Shown piece by piece: positions 5,869 to 12,297 of a stretch of DNA of 15,152 nucleotides. Under the pieces are notes generated by a model. The model ran no database searches. It was not told where the DNA came from and worked only from the letters and a program-made list of their open reading frames with translations. The translations under genes were made by a program, and so were the position numbers. This stretch comes from Gallionellaceae bacterium UBA6222 (GTDB lineage: Bacteria > Pseudomonadota > Gammaproteobacteria > Burkholderiales > Gallionellaceae): positions 7,304 to 22,455 of the forward strand of contig DISA01000064.1 in NCBI GenBank assembly GCA_002421915.1. Reading direction: 5' to 3'. Positions within the stretch are counted from its first letter, which is position 1; the number at the start of each line of letters is the position of its first letter.

Positions 5869-6642
5869 ATGCTGAATCTGGACCGTTTCATCATCGAATT
5901 CGACAAGGGCCTGCGCACGCTGTTCGCCGAGGCGCCGACCGTGCGCCCGCATCCCGATGCAAACGTCGAGGAGGCGACGTTGAGCGAGGCGGAGAAGAAA
6001 CACGCCGCCGCGCTGATGCGCATCAACCATACCGGCGAGATCTGCGCGCAGGCCCTGTATCAGGGTCAGGCGCTGACCGCGCGCGAGCCGAAAGTACAGG
6101 AAAAGTTGAAACAGGCGGCATGGGAAGAGACCGAACATCTGGCATGGACCTCGCACCGCGTGCATGAACTGGGCGGGCGCCTGAGCCTGCTCAACCCGTT
6201 CTGGTACACCGGTTCATTGGCGCTGGGCGCGCTGGCGGGGTCGTTGGGAGACAAATGGAATCTGGGTTTTCTGGCCGAGACCGAACGCCAAGTCGGCGCG
6301 CACCTGCAACACCATCTGGATATCTTGGGAAACGCTGAAGAAATCGCCGAGCGGGATGAAGCGCAAGGCGCACGGCGCGCAGGATGCGAGACATATCATG
6401 TAGATAGGCGAGTATCCGAGCACCGCGCAACGCAGCGATTCGCCCGCGCAGGTATTTATTCAGCGTTTCCCTTGCCGCCGCAGGACGCCAAGAGCCGCGC
6501 CGTGGCGCAGCAGATGTACGCGGATGAGACCGGCCATGCCGGCATGGCCGTGGCGCTGGGCGCGGCGGAACTGCCGTTGCCGGTCAAGCTGGCGATGCGC
6601 GGGATGTCGCAGGTAATGACGCGGACGGTGTACTGGGTGTAG
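5869..6642 (+). CDS. coq7: Coq7-type 2-polyprenyl-3-methyl-6-methoxy-1,4-benzoquinone hydroxylase with 49-residue insertion
   Basis: Catalyses the last ring hydroxylation of ubiquinone synthesis as a membrane-associated di-iron carboxylate protein. The ligands are all visible: E57 (INHTGE), E87 and H90 (EETEH), E139 (ETERQ), E220 and H223 (DETGH). The family is usually about 205-215 residues; this product is 257. Residues 154-202 are unlike the family and are encoded exactly by a 143-bp palindromic element plus a 4-bp duplication. Removing them gives HLQHHLDIL-PPQDAKSRAV, a normal Coq7 of 208 residues. The insertion lies in the loop between the helices carrying E139 and E220, so activity may be kept, but this is unproven. 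Start fixed by AGGAG at 5858. Convergent with the OsmC gene. Confidence 0.92.
   Translation: MLNLDRFIIEFDKGLRTLFAEAPTVRPHPDANVEEATLSEAEKKHAAALMRINHTGEICAQALYQGQALTAREPKVQEKLKQAAWEETEHLAWTSHRVHELGGRLSLLNPFWYTGSLALGALAGSLGDKWNLGFLAETERQVGAHLQHHLDILGNAEEIAERDEAQGARRAGCETYHVDRRVSEHRATQRFARAGIYSAFPLPPQDAKSRAVAQQMYADETGHAGMAVALGAAELPLPVKLAMRGMSQVMTRTVYWV
6324..6474. mobile_element. MITE-like palindromic insertion inside coq7, with CTTG target duplication
   Basis: The element spans 6328-6470 (143 bp), with terminal inverted repeats GGAAACGCTGAA at 6328-6339 and TTCAGCGTTTCC at 6459-6470, perfect over 12 bp and extending to 16 of 17. CTTG flanks both sides (6324-6327 and 6471-6474), a probable 4-bp target duplication. 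The two arms remain alignable inward almost to the centre, so the whole element is one long imperfect hairpin with no transposase. Insert plus duplication is 147 bp, exactly 49 codons with no stop in the coq7 frame. Its non-autonomous nature and family are inferred from structure. Confidence 0.85.
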
Positions 6643-6740
6643 CCGTTCATAACGAGCTACGCGCATGAGCTTCCACCGCAACTGTGTTGTCCCGCAATCG
6701 GCTGCTACGCAGTAACGTGCCGTAGCCGCCAGTCCGACAT

Positions 6741-6772
6741 GTCGGGTTAAAACCCGACCCACAAAAACCTAG
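6741..6772. repeat. GTCGGGTT-AACCCGAC palindrome, left copy flanking the OsmC gene
   Basis: Hairpin GTCGGGTT (6741-6748) / AACCCGAC (6751-6758), then CCACAAAAACCTAGG. It is the near-perfect inverted copy of 7198-7229. The OsmC gene stop codon (TAG on the minus strand, 6769-6771) lies inside it. It also separates coq7 and the OsmC gene, which converge. Confidence 0.85.
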
Positions 6773-7185
6773 GCTTCGATGATCTCGAAATCATGCGTCA
6801 TCGCCGCCGTCGCGCCGAGCATGATGGACGCGGAGCAGTATTTCTCCGCCGATAATTTCACTGCTTTCTCCACCGCTTCCGCCTTGATGTCCTTGCCTTT
6901 GACGACAAAGTGCATGTGGATTCTGGTGAACACCTTGGGCTCGCTCTCGGCGCGCTCTGCCGAGAGTTCCACGTGACAGTCGGTTACCGGCTGCCGCATC
7001 TTTTGCAGGATGGAAATGACGTCGATGCTGCTGCACCCGCCCGCTCCCAGCAGCAGCATTTCCATCGGGCGCGGCCCCAGATTGCGCCCGCCGACCTCGG
7101 GCGAAGCATCCATCACCACCGCATGGCCGCTCTCGCTCTCGCCGACGAACGCCATTTTTTCGATCCATTTGACACGTGCTTTCAT
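6769..7185 (-). CDS. OsmC/Ohr-superfamily protein, YhfA-like
   Basis: A 138-residue cytosolic protein: MKARVKWIEKMAFVGESESGHAVVMDASPEVGGRNLGPRPMEMLL, then GAGGCSSIDVISIL with C51, and EKYCSASIML with C117. These two cysteines are the peroxidatic and resolving pair in OsmC/Ohr proteins. The GPRPMEMLLLGAGGCS block and short length fit the YhfA branch, whose physiological substrate is not settled. A thiol peroxidase role is inferred from the superfamily. Start ATG 7185 has a G-rich GGGGG ribosome site. The gene is framed by 32-bp inverted repeats, one of which supplies its stop codon. Confidence 0.9.
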   Translation of the reverse strand: MKARVKWIEKMAFVGESESGHAVVMDASPEVGGRNLGPRPMEMLLLGAGGCSSIDVISILQKMRQPVTDCHVELSAERAESEPKVFTRIHMHFVVKGKDIKAEAVEKAVKLSAEKYCSASIMLGATAAMTHDFEIIEA

Positions 7186-7197
7186 GTTGCCCCCGTT

Positions 7198-7229
7198 CCT
7201 AGTTTTTGTGGGTCGGGTTTCAACCCGAC
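7198..7229. repeat. GTCGGGTT-AACCCGAC palindrome, right copy flanking the OsmC gene
   Basis: CCTAGTTTTTGTGG followed by hairpin GTCGGGTT (7212-7219) / AACCCGAC (7222-7229). Its reverse complement differs from the 6741-6772 copy by only a G/A change in the loop and one C in the tail. Confidence 0.85.
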
Positions 7230-7238
7230 GTTTTCGCA

Positions 7239-7988
7239 TCAGGATTTTAACCGATACCACAACATGCCGATCATTTCGTGCATGAACCAGCGACTGTCGC
7301 GCAGGGCGTCGGCGTTCGGCACAAAGGTCAGCAGGGTCGTTTCGTGGCGCGTGGTGAAGGCTGTGGGCGCGGGGATGACGTCGAAACCGGCAGCACGAAA
7401 CGCCCGTGCCGCGCGCGGCATGTGCCAGGCGTGGGTGACCAGATAGATGCGGCGCACACCGGCTTGCGCCAGTAGCGGATAACTCAGGCGCGCATTCTCG
7501 AAGGTGTTGTCCGAGTCTCCCTCGACCCACTGCACCGGAACATTGAACTCTCGCTCCAGCACCCGTTTCATTTGCATTCCTTCGGACAAGGTATTGCCGA
7601 GCGGCTTGCCGCCCGTAACCAGGATCGGTTTGCCGGTTTCACGCTGCAATTTGGCCGCGTAGCGCAAGCGCGCAAGCGCCGCCTCGCTGACGGTGTCGGT
7701 GCCGTATTCCGGCGCGCGGAAATACGTGCCGCCGCCGAGCACCACGATGGCATCGGCGGGATGTTTCTGTGAATCAACGGCGTAAGATGCGCCCTCCAGT
7801 TGCTGCATCAGCGCATCGCTGACATACGGCGTGGCGAGCAGCCACAGCAAAGTGAACGCGCTGAAAATCAGCACGCGCGCGATGCGCGGTCGTTTGTGCC
7901 ACAGCCACAGGCCGAGCGCCGCGACGAGCAGCAGGTTGAGCGGCGGCAGCAGAAATGCGCTGATGAGATTGGTGAAGAACCAGGACAT
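7239..7988 (-). CDS. YdcF/ElyC-like DUF218 membrane protein
   Basis: A 249-residue inner-membrane protein. Two hydrophobic segments at the N-terminus (about 5-30 and 38-55) precede a DUF218 domain starting DAIVVLGGGTYF. It has the TGG loop (ILVTGGKPLGNT), the DNTFENARLS block and LVTHAWHMPRAARAF, the conserved HxxRA region. The layout resembles E. coli ElyC (YcbC), linked to cell-envelope and undecaprenyl-carrier metabolism; exact function here is inferred. ATG 7988 places the first membrane segment right at the N-terminus. An in-frame ATG at 8021 would add 11 residues; neither has a good ribosome site. It is divergent from the phospholipase gene. Confidence 0.88.
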   Translation of the reverse strand: MSWFFTNLISAFLLPPLNLLLVAALGLWLWHKRPRIARVLIFSAFTLLWLLATPYVSDALMQQLEGASYAVDSQKHPADAIVVLGGGTYFRAPEYGTDTVSEAALARLRYAAKLQRETGKPILVTGGKPLGNTLSEGMQMKRVLEREFNVPVQWVEGDSDNTFENARLSYPLLAQAGVRRIYLVTHAWHMPRAARAFRAAGFDVIPAPTAFTTRHETTLLTFVPNADALRDSRWFMHEMIGMLWYRLKS

Positions 7989-8046
7989 GTTCACGGGTTT
8001 CCAGAGTCGAATGCGCGGCATTATCGCAGAAGGGATGCGCGGCGCA

Positions 8047-8090
8047 GTTTCATAAAAAAATCATCCCGCTGTCATCATGCTGTGACTTGG
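8047..8090 (+). promoter_or_regulatory. Candidate Pho box array upstream of the phospholipase C-like gene
   Basis: Four back-to-back 11-base units start GTTTCAT (8047), AAATCAT (8058), CTGTCAT (8069) and CTGTGAC (8080). The last two together match the E. coli Pho-box consensus at about 14 of 18 positions by eye. The spacing to the ATG at 8110 is short (about 20 bases), which would demand a very short leader. That is the main weakness. Confidence 0.5.
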
Positions 8091-8109
8091 CGCAACGAAA
8101 CTGCGCCGC

Positions 8110-8958
8110 ATGAAATATCTGCCCAAGCACTGGCGCTGGTTGATCCCCCTGCTGTTGTTCAGCAGCGATGCATTCGCCTGGGGGCTTTACACGCATGTCT
8201 ATTTCGCGCAACTGCTGCTGTGGGCGGTGCCGCTCTCCGATCCGCGTTTTCGCCGCGCGGCCTGCGCTTATCCGCGGCTGGTGCTGGCGGGCGCGTGCCT
8301 GCCGGATCTCGCATTGTGGAGCGACCGCTCCTGGGGTGAACCCTTCTCCACCACCCACCAGTGGCAACGCGCGCGCAAATTGCTGGACGACGCGCAGAGC
8401 GACGAGGAATACGCGCTGTCGCTCGGCTTCGTCAGCCACCTGCTGGTGGATGTGATCGCGCACAACCACTTCGTGCCCGCGCACGAGAAACTGTGGGGCA
8501 ATGTGCCGGTGCTGACCCACGCCGCCTGCGAATGGGCGATGGACATGCACACCCGTGATCAGTTGTTCGCCGAACCTGGCGAATTGATGGATGCACATCG
8601 CTACGAATTGTCCGAATACGTCGCGCAACATTTCGCCTGTCCGCCACACATCGCCGCACGTAGCATCGCCATGCTGTCCGGTGCCGAGCAGTTGCTGCGT
8701 GTCAGCCGCCTGTCGCAGCTCTGTCATCGCGGCGCGCAGCTGTTTGACAGCGGCATGTCGCGCCGCTTCAACTATTACCTGCAACAGACCGGCGCGCACC
8801 TGGCGCACATCGACCGCATCCTGAGCGGCGAAGAACCGGTGTGGGACGCCAACCCGCACGCCGACGCCCCCGAACTGAGACAGCGCATCGCCCTCATCAC
8901 CCCGCTGCAACTGCGCCACCGCGTGCCCTTGCCGCAGGATGTGTTCAGTGAAGCTTGA
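8110..8958 (+). CDS. Secreted zinc-dependent phospholipase C family protein
   Basis: A 282-residue precursor with a signal peptide (WRWLIPLLLFSSDAFA) cleaved before W24, so the mature protein starts WGLYTH. In zinc phospholipases C (Bacillus type) the mature N-terminal Trp is itself a zinc ligand. The remaining ligands are all placeable: H29, D66 (CLPDLAL), H83, H110, D114 and H120 (SHLLVDVIAHNH), H137 and E141. Spacings H110-x3-D114-x5-H120 and H137-x3-E141 equal those of the Bacillus enzyme. Likely role: periplasmic or extracellular cleavage of phospholipid head groups; the substrate is not deducible. It precedes the phosphonate operon on the same strand with 100 bases between, and has its own candidate Pho-type repeats. 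Confidence 0.85.
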   Translation: MKYLPKHWRWLIPLLLFSSDAFAWGLYTHVYFAQLLLWAVPLSDPRFRRAACAYPRLVLAGACLPDLALWSDRSWGEPFSTTHQWQRARKLLDDAQSDEEYALSLGFVSHLLVDVIAHNHFVPAHEKLWGNVPVLTHAACEWAMDMHTRDQLFAEPGELMDAHRYELSEYVAQHFACPPHIAARSIAMLSGAEQLLRVSRLSQLCHRGAQLFDSGMSRRFNYYLQQTGAHLAHIDRILSGEEPVWDANPHADAPELRQRIALITPLQLRHRVPLPQDVFSEA

Positions 8959-8971
8959 TGCTCGCGGCTAA

Positions 8972-9004
8972 TTGTTACGAAACTGTAATAAATATTTCAC
9001 GGGC
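8972..9004 (+). promoter_or_regulatory. Candidate Pho box of the phn operon
   Basis: Three tandem 11-base units start TTGTTAC (8972), CTGTAAT (8983) and ATTTCAC (8994). Bases 8983-9000 match the Pho-box consensus at about 15 of 18 positions by eye. TATTCA at 9011-9016 stands about 10 bases beyond the box, the distance expected for the -10 hexamer of a PhoB-activated promoter. It lies just upstream of phnF, the first gene of the phosphonate operon. Confidence 0.6.
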
Positions 9005-9014
9005 GCGAAATATT
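8991..9014. promoter_or_regulatory. Inverted repeat, candidate PhnF operator
   Basis: AATATTTC (8991-8998) and GAAATATT (9007-9014), a perfect 8-bp dyad with an 8-base centre. It overlaps the candidate Pho box and the possible -10. GntR-type regulators bind such dyads, and phnF follows at once, so autorepression is plausible (inference). Confidence 0.5.
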
Positions 9015-9058
9015 CACTCGGCAAGATGGCTGCATTACATATCCAGACATCTACTGCC

Positions 9059-9784
9059 ATGAGTTTGTACGCCATCGAGCGCGACACCGGAATCGCCCTG
9101 TATGCACAGATCGCTGAGGTACTGGAGCGTGAATATGTGCGTCAGGGTTCGCCCGGCGACAGACTGCCTGCGGAAGGTGAGCTGGCAGCACGCTTCGGTG
9201 TGAATCGCCACACGCTGCGTCGTGCTGTGGACGAACTGATTCTCGAGGGCCTGCTGGAGCGCCAGCACGGGGTGGGCATCTTCATCACCGACCGATTGCT
9301 CGACTATCGCGTCGGCATCGGCACACGCTTCACCCAGACGCTGGCCGAGATCGGCATCGCCACCGATACCAAAGTGATCCGCAAGATGGTCGCCCCTGCC
9401 TCGGCAGGCGTGGCGAAGCATCTGGCCATCGAAGCCGACCAGGACGTGTTGTGGATAGAGACATTGCGCATCGCCGACGGCATGCCCTTCTGTGTCATCT
9501 CGCACTTCCTGCCGGTGAAGCCGTACCGGGAATTGCTGGAGGACTATCAGGATGGTTCGCTGCATGCCTTGCTGAACCAACATTGTGGTGCGCTGCGCCG
9601 CACCGAAAGTCTGGTTACTGCCGTCATGCCGCAGGGCGATGACGCCAAGCTGCTCGGCATCACACAGCACCGTCCCGTGCTGCGGGTAAAGAGTTTGAAC
9701 GTAATCGAATGCGATGCATCACCGGTCGAGTACGCCATTACAAGGTTCCGGGCTGACCGGATCCAACTGTGCATCACCCCTTGA
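9059..9784 (+). CDS. phnF: GntR/HutC-family transcriptional regulator PhnF
   Basis: A 241-residue regulator of phosphonate use. It has an N-terminal winged helix (ALYAQIAEVLEREY...GDRLPAEGELAARFGVNRHTLRRAVDELILEGLLERQHGVGIFI, about 12-77). A C-terminal UTRA ligand domain follows, with WIETLRIADGMPFCVISHFLP and VLRVKSLNVIECDASPVEYAITRFRADRIQL. Both are typical of PhnF. The ATG at 9059 gives the usual SLYAIERDTGIALYAQI start. Upstream in-frame ATGs (8972, 9026) would overlap the candidate promoter, and none has a strong ribosome site. Only 42 bases separate it from phnD, so it is probably the first gene of the operon and may repress it. Confidence 0.92.
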   Translation: MSLYAIERDTGIALYAQIAEVLEREYVRQGSPGDRLPAEGELAARFGVNRHTLRRAVDELILEGLLERQHGVGIFITDRLLDYRVGIGTRFTQTLAEIGIATDTKVIRKMVAPASAGVAKHLAIEADQDVLWIETLRIADGMPFCVISHFLPVKPYRELLEDYQDGSLHALLNQHCGALRRTESLVTAVMPQGDDAKLLGITQHRPVLRVKSLNVIECDASPVEYAITRFRADRIQLCITP

Positions 9785-9826
9785 GCTGCATCCACCCTAC
9801 CGTTAATCCCTGACAGGAGTTCCAAC

Positions 9827-10696
9827 ATGCAATGCAATAAATTTATTCTTTCCGCGCTGATCGGCGCATCGCTGATCGGAGCAACCGGTGCCGCGAGTGC
9901 ACGTGATCTGGTGATGGGGCTGATCCCCGCCGAGAACAACGAAGAGATGATCAAGACCTTCGAGCCGATGCGCGCTTACATGGAAAAGAAGCTGCACATG
10001 AAAGTGAAGCTGTACTCCGCGACCGATTACGCCGGCGTGATTGAGGCTATGAAAAAGAAACGCGTCGACGTGGCATGGTTCGGCCCGCTGTCCTACTACC
10101 TGGCCGAGATGGAAGCCGGTGCCGAGGCGTTCGCGGTCGGTATCCGCCAGGGCAGCGATTCGCATACTTACAAGAGCCTGCTGATCACGCCTTGCGATAG
10201 CGGTTACAAGAGCATCATGGATCTGAAAGGCAAGAACGTCGCCTTCGTCGATCCTGCTTCCACCTCCGGCGGCCTGATGCCGTCCTATATGGTCAAGAAG
10301 GCGACCGGCCAGATGCCGCAGGAATTCTTCGGCAAGTTCACCTATGCCGGCTCGCATGATGCCGCCGAACTGGCCGTCAAGAACAAGACAGTGGATGCCG
10401 CCGCCGACAACGACATCACCTATCCGAAGATGCTGGCCAAGGGTCTGATCACCAAGAAAAGCAACTGCGTCCTCGCCGAGTCTTCGCCCTTGCCCGGTTC
10501 TCCGCTGGTGTACCGCGGCGACCTGCCCAAGAAGCTGAAGGCCGATATCAAGGAAGCGGTGCTGACAGCGCACAAGGACATCCAGGTCGCCGGCTACGGC
10601 AACCTCAGCCACTACGTGGCGATCGATCCCAAGGACTATCAGGTTGTGCGCGACATGGTGAAGGAACTGGGACTGAAGAAAGAACAGCTGAAGTAA
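9827..10696 (+). CDS. phnD: Phosphonate ABC transporter substrate-binding protein
   Basis: Periplasmic receptor that delivers phosphonates to the PhnCE importer. 289 residues; signal peptide to about residue 26 (ALIGASLIGATGAASA|RDLVMG). Family blocks include GLIPAENNEEMIKTFEPMRAYMEKKLHMKVKLYSATDYAGVIEAMKKKRVDVAWFGPLSYYLA, then DLKGKNVAFVDPASTSGGLMPSYMV and ESSPLPGSPLVYRGDLP. The YAGVIEAM and DPASTSG segments line the phosphonate site in PhnD structures. AGGAG at 9815-9819 fixes the start. Followed by a hairpin and phnC. Confidence 0.96.
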   Translation: MQCNKFILSALIGASLIGATGAASARDLVMGLIPAENNEEMIKTFEPMRAYMEKKLHMKVKLYSATDYAGVIEAMKKKRVDVAWFGPLSYYLAEMEAGAEAFAVGIRQGSDSHTYKSLLITPCDSGYKSIMDLKGKNVAFVDPASTSGGLMPSYMVKKATGQMPQEFFGKFTYAGSHDAAELAVKNKTVDAAADNDITYPKMLAKGLITKKSNCVLAESSPLPGSPLVYRGDLPKKLKADIKEAVLTAHKDIQVAGYGNLSHYVAIDPKDYQVVRDMVKELGLKKEQLK

Positions 10697-10707
10697 TCGC
10701 AACACGG

Positions 10708-10733
10708 CAGCCGGCTGCATGGGCAGTCGGCTG
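10708..10733 (+). terminator. Intercistronic hairpin between phnD and phnC
   Basis: CAGCCGGCTGC (10708-10718) pairs with GCAGTCGGCTG (10723-10733), 11 bp with one G-T pair and an ATGG loop, followed by TTCTTCATT. A weak attenuator or 3' end stabiliser would keep binding-protein mRNA above transporter mRNA, as is common after periplasmic receptors (inference). Confidence 0.55.
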
Positions 10734-10754
10734 TTCTTCATTACCGGAGGTCAT

Positions 10755-11534
10755 ATGAATCAAATCATCATCAAGGACGTCGCGAAGCGCTACGCCAACG
10801 GATTCGAAGCGCTAAAAGGCGTGAGTGCAGAGATCCCGGCCGGTTCGTTCACCGTCATCCTCGGCCCGTCCGGTGCGGGGAAATCCACCCTGCTCAGAAC
10901 CATCAACGGTCTGGAGACACCTTCCTCGGGAACGGTGCAAATCGGTGAGCAATCGGTGACACATGCGTCCTTGCGCGAAGTTCGCTCGCAAGTCGGCATG
11001 GTGTTCCAACATTTCAATCTGGTCGATCGCCTGTCGGTCATGACCAATGTTTTGACCGGCAGACTGTCGCACCGCTCATGGCTGGGCAGTCTGTTGTATC
11101 TGTTCCAGCGCTGCGATATGGATATTGCGCACGATGCGCTGATCCGCGTCGGCCTCACCGACAAAGCATGGAACCGCGCGGACCGTCTGTCCGGCGGCCA
11201 GCAACAACGCGTCGGCATCGCTCGCGCATTGGCGCAACAACCGCGCGTGATCCTCGCCGACGAACCCGTCGCCAGTCTCGATCCGGTGACCAGCGAAGAG
11301 ATCATGGGTCTGCTGCGCGAAATCTGCACACGCGACGGCATCACTGTTGTCGTCAACCTGCACCAGGTCGAACTGGCCAAGCGCTTCGCCGACCGCGTGA
11401 TCGGTCTGAACGAAGGCGTCGTGGTGTACGACGGCCCCGCCAGCGGCTTGGACCGCGCAACCCTCGGCCGCATCTATAACCGCAACGGAGACCAAGTCGA
11501 TGAGCAGCTCGAGACTATGCTGGCCTACGCCTAA
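10755..11534 (+). CDS. phnC: Phosphonate ABC transporter ATP-binding protein
   Basis: Cytosolic ATPase that powers phosphonate import. 259 residues with Walker A GPSGAGKS (37-44), Q-loop GMVFQHFNLV (Q85), signature LSGGQQQR (145-152), Walker B VILADEP (165-171), D-loop ASLDP and switch histidine NLHQ (H203). ATG 10755 has CGGAGG 4 bases upstream and gives the normal N-terminus; an upstream ATG at 10719 falls inside the hairpin loop. Its last 35 bases overlap phnE1, indicating translational coupling. Confidence 0.96.
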   Translation: MNQIIIKDVAKRYANGFEALKGVSAEIPAGSFTVILGPSGAGKSTLLRTINGLETPSSGTVQIGEQSVTHASLREVRSQVGMVFQHFNLVDRLSVMTNVLTGRLSHRSWLGSLLYLFQRCDMDIAHDALIRVGLTDKAWNRADRLSGGQQQRVGIARALAQQPRVILADEPVASLDPVTSEEIMGLLREICTRDGITVVVNLHQVELAKRFADRVIGLNEGVVVYDGPASGLDRATLGRIYNRNGDQVDEQLETMLAYA

Positions 11535-12297
11535 CGGCCTGCCCGCGCTCGGCCCCACCGCCGTGCTGGCGGTGTGTGTGACGCTGCTGCTGATCAGCGC
11601 ATCGTCGGTGGAGTTCGACCTCGTGCGTTTGATCACTGCCGTACCGCGCATCATCGACTTCAGCAGCAATCTGATGGTGATGCCGGACATGGAATATCTG
11701 CCCACGCTGGGCGTGAACATGTTGCAGACGATTGAGATGACTTTTCTCGCCACCAGCATCGCGCTGGTCATCAGCCTGCCGTTGGGCGTGATGGCTGCCG
11801 CCAATGCCAGTCCGCATCCGGCGGTGTTCCATGCCACACGCAATCTGCTCACGCTGATGCGCGCATTGCCCGAGCTGGTCTGGGCGCTGGTGTTCGTGTC
11901 GGCGGTTGGCCTTGGTCCGCTACCCGGCGTCATGGCGCTGTCCTTCGTCACCGTCGGTTTTATGGGCAAGTTCTTCGCCGAGAGCATCGAAGTAGTGGAT
12001 GCTCGCCAGATCGAAGGCGTCGCCGCGCACGGTGCAAGCTGGTTGCAACTGCGCACCTTCGGCATCTTCCCGCAGGCGTTCCCTGACTTCGTCGGCGCCG
12101 TCATGTACATCCTCGACCACAACTTGCGCGCTGCCGCCATCCTCGGTCTGGTCGGTGCTGGCGGTATCGGTTACGACCTGGTGATGTCGATGCGCATGTT
12201 CGATTACAACCGTCTGTTACCCATCGCGCTGTCCATCTATGTGGTGGTCACTGTGCTGGATCGTTTGTCCGACAAATTCCGCAGGAGACTGATCTGA
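11500..12297 (+). CDS. phnE: Phosphonate ABC transporter permease, first copy
   Basis: Inner-membrane permease of the PhnCDE importer. 265 residues with several hydrophobic helices (first about 15-35; ALVISLPLGVMAA; ALVFVSAVGLGPLPGVMAL; final YVVVTVLD). The cytoplasmic EAA-type loop EGVAAHGASWLQLRTFGIFPQAFPDF contacts PhnC. It ends NLRAAAILGLVGAGGIGYDLVMSMRMFDYN, a strongly conserved PhnE block. ATG 11500 lies inside phnC with GGAG (11487-11490) upstream. Its stop shares one base with the phnE2 start (TGATG). Confidence 0.94.
   Translation: MSSSRLCWPTPNGLPALGPTAVLAVCVTLLLISASSVEFDLVRLITAVPRIIDFSSNLMVMPDMEYLPTLGVNMLQTIEMTFLATSIALVISLPLGVMAAANASPHPAVFHATRNLLTLMRALPELVWALVFVSAVGLGPLPGVMALSFVTVGFMGKFFAESIEVVDARQIEGVAAHGASWLQLRTFGIFPQAFPDFVGAVMYILDHNLRAAAILGLVGAGGIGYDLVMSMRMFDYNRLLPIALSIYVVVTVLDRLSDKFRRRLI

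Noticed and set aside
6328..6470. The coq7 insertion as an intron or intein
   Set aside because: It has no intein splice residues, no group I or II intron features, and only 143 bp. Inverted ends with a 4-bp direct duplication point to a transposed element.
8050..8919. 289-codon open frame on the minus strand opposite the phospholipase gene
   Set aside because: The plus strand has a signal peptide and a full set of zinc ligands; the antisense reading shows no domain.
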